Assembly: GCF_943913055.1 (NCBI RefSeq)
Contig: NZ_CALTWS010000152.1
Coordinates: 1 to 6,750, forward strand
Length of the DNA: 6,750 bases
DNA from: an uncultured Brevundimonas sp.
GTDB lineage: Bacteria; Pseudomonadota; Alphaproteobacteria; Caulobacterales; Caulobacteraceae
Reading direction: 5' to 3'
Of this stretch, positions 1-4,832 are shown one piece after another. The notes beneath the pieces were generated by a model. The model was not told where the DNA came from and did no database searches. It worked only from the letters and a program-made list of their open reading frames with translations. Within the stretch, counting starts at the first letter, position 1; every line of letters starts with the position of its first letter. A program made the position numbers and the translations under genes.

Positions 1-340
1 CCTCCACATCGCTCTGGCCTTGACCCATGGCAGCTGCCTCCTGACGCAGGCCCTGAGGCGTCAGGACGGGCGTGAGACCTGCGTCCCCATCTGGTCCGGT
101 CCGCATCGGTACATCGTCCAGCATCCGCGCCGCCGTCAGCAGACCTTCAGCATCCCGATGCTCGCGAGACCAGTCGACCAGATAGGCCACCATCAGGGCT
201 CTGGAGACGCCCCGGGACTCCGGTGTCTCGTTCGCCGCGGCTGGAATTTGGCTAGAGGCATGCGGCGCATAGGTGGCTTGAGCAGGCCAGGCAGTCGTCG
301 CGGCCAGGACGATCATTGCCGAGAAGTACAGGAGTTTCAT
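1..340 (-). CDS. Exported protein of unknown function, N-terminal part (runs off the left edge)
   Basis: The minus strand is open from an ATG at 338-340 to the window edge, giving 113 residues with no stop. The protein begins MKLLYFSAMIVLAATTAW and continues to PAQA|TY, a typical Sec signal peptide: a Lys, a hydrophobic core at about residues 3-18, and an AxA-type cleavage site near residue 22. The mature part is hydrophilic, with a helical stretch around residues 44-75 (SRALMVAYLVDWSREHRDAE, then GLLTAARMLDD). I do not recognise the family. An AAAGG-like ribosome binding site lies about 8 bases upstream of the ATG. The gene follows the DUF1223 gene on the same strand after 106 bp, so it may have its own promoter. 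The product is probably periplasmic or secreted; no function can be assigned. Confidence 0.75.
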   Translation of the reverse strand, partial: MKLLYFSAMIVLAATTAWPAQATYAPHASSQIPAAANETPESRGVSRALMVAYLVDWSREHRDAEGLLTAARMLDDVPMRTGPDGDAGLTPVLTPQGLRQEAAAMGQGQSDVE

Positions 341-372
341 CGCGTCGCCTTTGACAGTTCAGGCCCTTAGCC

Positions 373-393
373 GTCGATTTTACAGAGTCGATT
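373..393. repeat. Short direct repeat GTCGATT x2 in the 341-446 intergenic gap
   Basis: GTCGATT occurs at 373-379 and again at 387-393, a 14-bp period. It lies 33-53 bp upstream of the exported-protein gene that starts at 340. On the minus strand this reads AATCGAC twice, followed by GGCTAAGG, which loosely resembles an alphaproteobacterial -10 element. It could be an operator or part of a promoter, but the repeat is short and may be chance. Nothing else is evident in this gap; no hairpin terminator is visible after the DUF1223 gene. Confidence 0.25.
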
Positions 394-446
394 AAGGCGC
401 GCGACCGACACCACTGACCAAACCTGATAATTCAATCGGGATAGCG

Positions 447-1205
447 TCAGCGCGGGGCCAGCACGGCACCCGCCAGAATGCGGCGACTGCCCTTGGCCTG
501 GATCAGCACGGCGACCGCCTCGCCCTGGGCCATCTCACCGGGCAGGGCGTAAAGCACGGGGCGGCCAGTCCAGTCGCCCAAAGTCTCGACGCCGACGACG
601 ACGTTGGTGTGACGCAGGCGACGGCCCCGGTTTTCGCCCGCCGAAACCACAACGGTCTGTGCGCCGGGCCTGTAGCGCACAGCCACGACCTCGGCACCGC
701 CTTCGGGAGAGGTACCGGACCCCACGCCGACCCGGTCGCCGGTTTCGCGAAACTCGATCTCGGGCGGATTGGCCGGGCGCGTCGCCTCTTCGTCGATGGC
801 CGCCTGAAGCGCGGGCGGTCGGGCCAGGGCGACCTGGCGACGACCGTTGATCACGATCTGGGGCGTGGAGACGTCGCGCACGCGCAAGGGGCGGCGATAG
901 GCTCTCTGCCGCTGGGCGAACTCTGGTCGCGCGAAGGTGTCCCGCCAACCCAGATAGTCCCAGTAGTCGACGGCATAGGTCAGGGCGATCACGCCCGGCT
1001 CATCGGCGACGGCCTCCAGGCGTGTGTTGGCCTCGGCACAGACGCCGCAGCCCTGGGCGGTGAACAGCTCGACCACGACGGGATCGCCGGGCCCGGCGAC
1101 CTGATGGCGGACTTCGCGCACGCCCGCGGGCTGGGCGGTCGAGGTCGCCGCGACGAGGGCGAGCCCGAGGGCCGCCGCGGGTATGATCCAGCCCCGGTTA
1201 CGCAT
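447..1205 (-). CDS. DUF1223 family exported thioredoxin-like protein
   Basis: This 252-residue protein starts with a signal peptide (MRNRGWIIPAAALGLALVAA, probable cleavage after about residue 24). The family signature follows: VVVELFTAQGCGVC at about 43-56, with a CxxC pair at C53 and C56; VDYWDYLGWRDTFARPEF at 79-96; QRQRAY at 98-103; and STPQIVINGR at 113-122. This order is characteristic of DUF1223, a family with a thioredoxin-like fold whose biochemical role is undefined. The length is normal for the family. The CxxC suggests redox activity in the periplasm, which is inference. No clear Shine-Dalgarno sequence precedes the ATG, and no in-frame ATG or GTG was seen close upstream, so the start is set by the signal peptide. 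The gene lies 53 bp after the 80-residue hypothetical gene and downstream of ccmG, another CxxC protein, so a shared transcript is possible. Confidence 0.88.
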   Translation of the reverse strand: MRNRGWIIPAAALGLALVAATSTAQPAGVREVRHQVAGPGDPVVVELFTAQGCGVCAEANTRLEAVADEPGVIALTYAVDYWDYLGWRDTFARPEFAQRQRAYRRPLRVRDVSTPQIVINGRRQVALARPPALQAAIDEEATRPANPPEIEFRETGDRVGVGSGTSPEGGAEVVAVRYRPGAQTVVVSAGENRGRRLRHTNVVVGVETLGDWTGRPVLYALPGEMAQGEAVAVLIQAKGSRRILAGAVLAPR

Positions 1206-1258
1206 GGCGCGACCATAAACACGGCGCGCCCAGGTGCGCCGCTCATTTTCGCGTGAAG

Positions 1259-1501
1259 TCAGACCCGGATGTCGACCAGGGAGCCCGGGCGCAGGTCGCG
1301 CTCGCCGGCTGGGCCGGTGCTGTCGGAGCGCGACGCTGTCGTGATCGAGGGCCGCACGGCGATCTCTGTCTTCGTCACCGGCGTCGGCGAAATCCCGGCC
1401 AGGGCAGCGCGGAAAAAGTCGGACGAGCGCGCCGCCTGGGCCGCCGGCTGAGGGGCCGTAGGGAAAAGGGTGGAGGGCAGGTCAGGCCGAATCGCGCTCA
1501 T
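1259..1501 (-). CDS. Small hypothetical protein (80 aa)
   Basis: The predicted 80-residue protein is soluble, rich in Pro, Ala and Ser, and looks mostly disordered. It contains a possible short helix (AARSSDFFRAALAG, about residues 23-36) and ends in LRPGSLVDIRV. There is no signal peptide or membrane segment. I do not recognise a named family; the compact C-terminal motif looks like something that would be conserved, but I cannot test that. The gene fits neatly between ccmG (42 bp upstream) and the DUF1223 gene (53 bp downstream) on the same strand, which supports it being real. Against it, no good Shine-Dalgarno precedes the ATG at 1499-1501, and open frames of this size are common in GC-rich DNA. 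Confidence 0.55.
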   Translation of the reverse strand: MSAIRPDLPSTLFPTAPQPAAQAARSSDFFRAALAGISPTPVTKTEIAVRPSITTASRSDSTGPAGERDLRPGSLVDIRV

Positions 1502-1509
1502 GCCGACAA

Positions 1510-1541
1510 GGTTAACGAAAACGGTGTGGAGAGGGTTAACG
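1510..1541 (-). promoter_or_regulatory. Paired CGTTAACC repeats, possible regulator site
   Basis: On the minus strand CGTTAACC occurs at 1541-1534 and again at 1517-1510, exactly 24 bp apart. The pair occupies most of the 42-bp gap between the ccmG stop and the start of the 80-residue gene. TTAACC is also the half-site of CtrA, the cell-cycle regulator of Caulobacterales, but the spacing does not match the classical TTAA-N7-TTAA site. A regulatory role is inference; the seen fact is the exact repeat and its position. Confidence 0.3.
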
Positions 1542-1543
1542 CC

Positions 1544-2152
1544 CTACTCCACAGGACGGGGCGTCGCGGTCGGCAGGGGTCGGGCCGGTGCCTGCATCGC
1601 CTGGACCAGCCGGTCGACCTCGGCATCGCTGACCAGCGGGCCAGAGAATTTGGCCACCACCTTGCCCATGGCATCGACGGCGAAGGTTTCGGGTGCTCCG
1701 GTGATGCCCAGGTCCAGCCCGGCGCGGCCCTCGCGATCGACCAGGACGATGGAGTAAGGGTCACCCAGTTCGTCCAGAAAGGCGCGGGTGGCGACGGGAT
1801 CGTCCTTCCACGCCACCCCGACGACGGCCACGCCCTGTTGACGCAAGGCCAGCAGCCGAGGGTGTTCGACGCGGCAGGGCGCGCACCAGCTGGCGAAGAC
1901 ATTGACCAGCATCGGCTTGCCGACGCCGGCGGTCTTCAGATCGACCTGACCTGGGCCTGGCTCGGTACCGGTCAGGATCGGCAGGACCGTCTCAGGGATG
2001 GGCTGGCCGACAAGGGCGGCAGGGCGATACTCATTGCCTTGGGTCTGTCCCTGCGTCAGGGAGCGCGAAGCGACATCGCCCAGTTTAAGGGCTGCGAACA
2101 CAACCAGCCCGACCAGCAGCGCCAGCGGAATGAGGGCCAGCCAGCGGTTCAT
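1544..2152 (-). CDS. ccmG: CcmG/DsbE thiol:disulfide interchange protein
   Basis: This is the periplasmic, membrane-anchored thioredoxin of cytochrome c maturation System I. In this family it reduces the CXXCH cysteines of apocytochrome c, directly or through CcmH, before heme ligation. The 202-residue protein has an N-terminal anchor (about residues 4-23), then a thioredoxin fold with the active site WCAPC at 89-93 (C90, C93), followed by VVGVAWKDDP at about 110-119. The cis-proline loop TGAPETFAVD at 151-160 is the CcmG-type specificity loop. Length is slightly above the usual 175-190 because of a Pro-rich C-terminal tail (APARPLPTATPRPVE). Its ATG overlaps the ccmD stop (ATGA, 4 bp), showing translational coupling. 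The family identification is firm. Confidence 0.96.
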   Translation of the reverse strand: MNRWLALIPLALLVGLVVFAALKLGDVASRSLTQGQTQGNEYRPAALVGQPIPETVLPILTGTEPGPGQVDLKTAGVGKPMLVNVFASWCAPCRVEHPRLLALRQQGVAVVGVAWKDDPVATRAFLDELGDPYSIVLVDREGRAGLDLGITGAPETFAVDAMGKVVAKFSGPLVSDAEVDRLVQAMQAPARPLPTATPRPVE

Positions 2153-2301
2153 GGCTTTTCGTTCTCAAGCCGCTTGAGAGCCGCCTTCCAGCGGTTCGAG
2201 GCCACCAGCGCCCGAACGGCCAATGCCGCCAGCACGATCGCGCTGATCGCCCAGCACGGCCAGACGTAGGCTCCGTATGCGCCCATATCCAGATCAGGCA
2301 T
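2149..2301 (-). CDS. ccmD: CcmD heme exporter small membrane subunit
   Basis: A 50-residue frame lies between ccmC and ccmG. It begins MPDLDMGAYGAYVWPCW, has one membrane helix (about residues 12-30), and ends in a charged helix (NRWKAALKRLENEKP). The start GAYGAYVW followed by a single helix and basic tail is typical of CcmD, which in System I helps release holo-CcmE from the CcmABC complex. The start codon lies inside the end of ccmC (8-bp overlap) and the stop overlaps the ccmG start by 4 bp. Size, topology and position between ccmC and ccmG together make the assignment strong, though the sequence alone is too short to be diagnostic. Confidence 0.92.
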   Translation of the reverse strand: MPDLDMGAYGAYVWPCWAISAIVLAALAVRALVASNRWKAALKRLENEKP

Positions 2302-3025
2302 GATCGGCCTCCATGGCGCGGCGGGCGGTCAGCGACAGCACCCTGCGGCGCACGATTTCGGTGCGGATGGAGGTGATCCAGTAGGCCAGAAAGAAGACTC
2401 CGAACGCCGCCATCATGATCAACAGCGGCGTCAGCATGGCCGGAGCCACCGACGGTCCGTCCTCGCGCAGCAGGCTGGCGGGTTGATGCAGGGTGTTCCA
2501 CCAGTCGACGGAAAACTTCACGATGGGCAGGTTGATCAGACCGACCAGACCCAGCACCGCCGCCGCGCGCGCGGCCTTGGCCTCGTCGTCGATGGAGGCC
2601 CTGAGCGCCATATAGCCGATGTAGAACAGCAGCAGGACCAGCTCCGACATCAGCCGCGCATCACCCCAGACCCAGAAGGCACCCCACATAGGCTTGCCCC
2701 ACAGGCTGCCCGTGATAAGTGCCAGAAACGTATAGGCCGCGCCCGGCAAGGCTGCCGCCCGCGCCGCCGCATCGGCCAGCGGATGGCGGAAGACCAGGGC
2801 GAAGAAACTGGAGATGCCCAGGGCCAGATAGATGCCCAGACCCACCGAGGCGGCGGGCACATGCACGAACATGATCCGCACCGTATCGCCCTGCTGATAG
2901 TCCTCGGGCGCGACGAAACTCAGCCAGGTGCCGATGCCCAGCAGCAACGCGGCACCGACCCACAGCACGGGCGTGAGCGGGCGCGTGAAGCGCAGGAACC
3001 GGTCGGGATTGGCGAGGCCGAACAT
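2294..3025 (-). CDS. ccmC: CcmC heme lyase/heme-handling membrane protein
   Basis: CcmC is the six-helix inner-membrane protein that presents heme to the periplasmic chaperone CcmE. The 243-residue product has helices at about 18-38, 58-78, 94-110, 124-142, 155-170 and 198-220. It carries the two periplasmic heme-ligand histidine regions: MFVHVPAA (H55) and WWNTLHQPASLL (H180). The Trp-rich signature is at about 109-135, with GSLWGKPMWG followed by AFWVWGDARLMSELV. Compared with the form I know from E. coli (WVWDARLTSE), there is an extra Gly (G121) between W120 and D122. A strong ribosome binding site (GGGAGG) precedes the ATG. The 3' end overlaps ccmD by 8 bp. No ccmA or ccmB lies upstream, where they commonly sit; a small membrane gene is there instead. 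Confidence 0.95.
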   Translation of the reverse strand: MFGLANPDRFLRFTRPLTPVLWVGAALLLGIGTWLSFVAPEDYQQGDTVRIMFVHVPAASVGLGIYLALGISSFFALVFRHPLADAAARAAALPGAAYTFLALITGSLWGKPMWGAFWVWGDARLMSELVLLLFYIGYMALRASIDDEAKAARAAAVLGLVGLINLPIVKFSVDWWNTLHQPASLLREDGPSVAPAMLTPLLIMMAAFGVFFLAYWITSIRTEIVRRRVLSLTARRAMEADHA

Positions 3026-3028
3026 CCG

Positions 3029-3034
3029 CCTCCC
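3029..3034 (-). promoter_or_regulatory. Ribosome binding site of ccmC
   Basis: The minus strand reads GGGAGG three bases before the ATG at 3023-3025 (GGGAGGCGGATG), preceded by AAA. This strong site supports that ATG and shows that ccmC is translated independently of the gene upstream. The 75-bp gap (3026-3100) contains no convincing terminator; a promoter could lie here but no clear -35/-10 pair is visible. Confidence 0.6.
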
Positions 3035-3100
3035 TTTAAGGGGCTTGGCCGCGCGGCGCTATACGTCCAGCAGCTCGTGCGACAGCGTCGCGCGACTGGG

Positions 3101-3322
3101 CTAGCCTCGACCCCGACTGCGGCGCATCACTATCCGCACCAAGGCTACGACCAGCATTGTGGCCCCGATCAGCAGAAGCAGGTCACTGTTCACCTTGATC
3201 ATGCCGTAAAGCCCGACGGTTTCCGCCGAATGGGCTGTCGCTTCCGCTGCCAGGGCCGTGAGCGCCGAGGCAATCAGAACGGCGACAGGCCAGACGAGCG
3301 GTTTCAGGTTCGTTCGCTTCAC
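3101..3322 (-). CDS. Small membrane protein of unknown function (73 aa), coupled to gabD
   Basis: A 73-residue frame starts at a GTG whose last bases form the gabD stop (GTGA, 4-bp overlap), a usual sign of translational coupling. It begins with KRTNLKPLVW, then a hydrophobic stretch at about 8-26 that could be a signal peptide or first helix. A short polar segment follows (EATAHSAETVGLYG), then a clear membrane helix (about 46-64, SDLLLLIGATMLVVALVRIV) and a basic tail MRRSRGRG. The positive C-terminus would lie in the cytoplasm. I do not recognise the family. A longer version starting at 3460 would run through gabD in another frame and is not believable. No obvious Shine-Dalgarno is present at the GTG, which fits coupling. 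The gene may be specific to this lineage. Confidence 0.62.
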   Translation of the reverse strand: MKRTNLKPLVWPVAVLIASALTALAAEATAHSAETVGLYGMIKVNSDLLLLIGATMLVVALVRIVMRRSRGRG

Positions 3323-4773
3323 TTCAAGGCCAGGGTCAGGGCCTTGATGTCGGTGTATTCGTCGATGCCGTGGCTCGAGCCCTCGCGGCCGTAGCCGGAG
3401 GACTTCACCCCGCCGAACGGGGCGACGGCGGTGGACATCAGGCCGGTGTTGATGCCGCACATCCCAGCCTCGATCTGCCGCCCGATGCGCATGGCGCGGT
3501 CCAGGTCGCGGGTGAACAGATAGGAGGCCAGGCCGAACTCGCTGTCATTGGCCTTGGCCAGAACCTCGTCCTCGCTGTCGAACGGGAAGACCGGGATCAA
3601 GGGACCGAAGGTTTCTTCCTCGCGAAACAGCGTGTCGTCGCCGCCCAGGGTCACCGTCGGCTGGAAGAAGCGGCCACCCAGGGCATGGCGTTCGCCGCCG
3701 GTCAGGACCCTGCCCCCCGAGGCCTGAACCTTCTTCAGATGATCCTCGACCTTGGCGATAGCCTTGTCCTCGATCAGGGGGCCGACCTTAACACCGTCCT
3801 CAAAGGCCGGACCGACAGGAATCTTGGCCACGGCCTCGGCCAGTTTTCTGGCATAGGTGTCGGCGACCGAGGCCTCGACATAGACGCGGTTGGGGCAGAC
3901 GCAGGTCTGGCCCGAGTTGCGGAACTTGCCCTTGATGGTTTCGGCCACAGCCAGATCGATGTCGGCGTCGGCGAAGACGATCAGGGGGGCGGCCCCGCCC
4001 AGTTCCATCGACACCCGCTTCAGCGTCGGGGCGCACTGCTCCGCCAGTTTGCGACCGACTGGGGTGGAGCCGGTAAAGCTGAGCTTGCGGATCAGGGGCG
4101 AGGCGGTCAGGACCCCGCCGATGATCGCCGCATCGCCGGTGACGACGCTCAGCGCGCCCTTGGGCAGACCCGCCTCATAGGCCAGTTCGGCCAGGGCAAT
4201 GGCGGTGAACGGCGTCTGGCTGGCCGGCTTGACCACGGCGGTGCAACCAGCCGCAAACGCCGGCCCCAGCTTGCGGGTCAGCATGGCGGCGGGGAAGTTC
4301 CAGGGCGTGATCAGGGCGCACGGCCCCACCGCCTCGCGGAAGGTCAGGATAACGTGGCCCAACGGGCTGTCCTGGGTCTCGCCCAGCAGGCGTTCGGCCT
4401 CGCCCGCGAACCATTTGATGAAGCCGTTGGCATAGGCAACCTCGCCCTTGGCCTCCTCGAACGGCTTGCCGTTCTCCAGCGCCATCAGGGCTCCAAGCCC
4501 CTCTGTGTTCTCGTCGATCAGACGCGCCCATTCGCGCAGGAAGGCCGCCCGCTTGTGCGGATCGGAGCGGGACCAGTCGGCGAAGGCGTCATGCGCCGCG
4601 TCGATGGCCTGTTCGGTCTCTGTGACGCCCAGGTCCGGGATGTGCCCGATGATCTCGCCTGTCGCGGGGTCATCGACGGCGATGCCCTTGCCGTTCGCCG
4701 CAATCGCCCTTCCGGCGATCAGCGCATGCTGGCGCAGCAGTTTGAGTCCAGCGTCACGGGCGGCGGTGTTCAT
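3319..4773 (-). CDS. gabD: NAD(P)-dependent succinate-semialdehyde dehydrogenase (GabD-like aldehyde dehydrogenase)
   Basis: This enzyme oxidises succinate semialdehyde to succinate with NAD(P)+, the last step of GABA and related C4 catabolism, in the cytoplasm. The 484-residue product matches the normal GabD length (about 482). Landmarks in this numbering: the cofactor-site stretch ITPWNFPAAMLTRK (N159) and KPASQTP (K182), the Rossmann motif FTGSTPVG (about 233-240), the general base in MELGG (E257), and the nucleophile in NSGQTCVCPNR (C291, with a second Cys at 293). The C-terminal motifs are EETFGPLIPVF and PFGGVKSSGYGREG. The TCVC pair is typical of the GabD branch, where the second Cys can form a redox-sensitive disulfide in some members. 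One deviation: GGAAP where GGNAP is usual. I chose the ATG at 4771-4773 because AAAGGA sits 6 bases upstream; the ATG at 4800 lacks such a site. Substrate is inferred from family; other semialdehydes are possible. Confidence 0.9.
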   Translation of the reverse strand: MNTAARDAGLKLLRQHALIAGRAIAANGKGIAVDDPATGEIIGHIPDLGVTETEQAIDAAHDAFADWSRSDPHKRAAFLREWARLIDENTEGLGALMALENGKPFEEAKGEVAYANGFIKWFAGEAERLLGETQDSPLGHVILTFREAVGPCALITPWNFPAAMLTRKLGPAFAAGCTAVVKPASQTPFTAIALAELAYEAGLPKGALSVVTGDAAIIGGVLTASPLIRKLSFTGSTPVGRKLAEQCAPTLKRVSMELGGAAPLIVFADADIDLAVAETIKGKFRNSGQTCVCPNRVYVEASVADTYARKLAEAVAKIPVGPAFEDGVKVGPLIEDKAIAKVEDHLKKVQASGGRVLTGGERHALGGRFFQPTVTLGGDDTLFREEETFGPLIPVFPFDSEDEVLAKANDSEFGLASYLFTRDLDRAMRIGRQIEAGMCGINTGLMSTAVAPFGGVKSSGYGREGSSHGIDEYTDIKALTLALK

Positions 4774-4779
4774 GTCTGA

Positions 4780-4785
4780 TCCTTT
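4780..4785 (-). promoter_or_regulatory. Ribosome binding site that sets the gabD start
   Basis: The minus strand reads AAAGGA six bases before the ATG at 4771-4773. The upstream in-frame ATG codons at 4795-4800 are preceded by CTCACCTC, which is not a ribosome binding site. The start at 4773 also gives the usual GabD length. Confidence 0.65.
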
Positions 4786-4832
4786 GAGCTGATGCATCAT
4801 GAGGTGAGCATGACGTCAGCCGCTTTCAACGC

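Noticed and set aside
20..370. Plus-strand open frame of 116 residues at the left edge
   Set aside because: The minus strand here encodes a protein with a convincing signal peptide and ribosome site; the plus frame has a Arg/Gly-rich, non-natural composition.
1253..2269. Long plus-strand open frame of 338 residues
   Set aside because: It lies antisense to ccmG, the 80-residue gene and part of ccmD, has biased Arg/Gly/Gln composition typical of GC-rich shadow frames, and no recognisable domain.
3026..3100. Possible terminator or promoter between the 73-residue gene and ccmC
   Set aside because: Only short GC-rich palindromes (e.g. GTCGCGCGAC) without a T-rich tail, and no clear -35/-10 pair.
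3370..4779. Plus-strand open frame of 469 residues opposite gabD
   Set aside because: The minus-strand gene is an intact aldehyde dehydrogenase with all catalytic motifs; the antisense frame has low-complexity composition and no motif.
4803..4816. TGACGTCA palindrome between the transporter and gabD
   Set aside because: A single 8-bp palindrome in a 59-bp gap with no partner site or promoter; likely chance.
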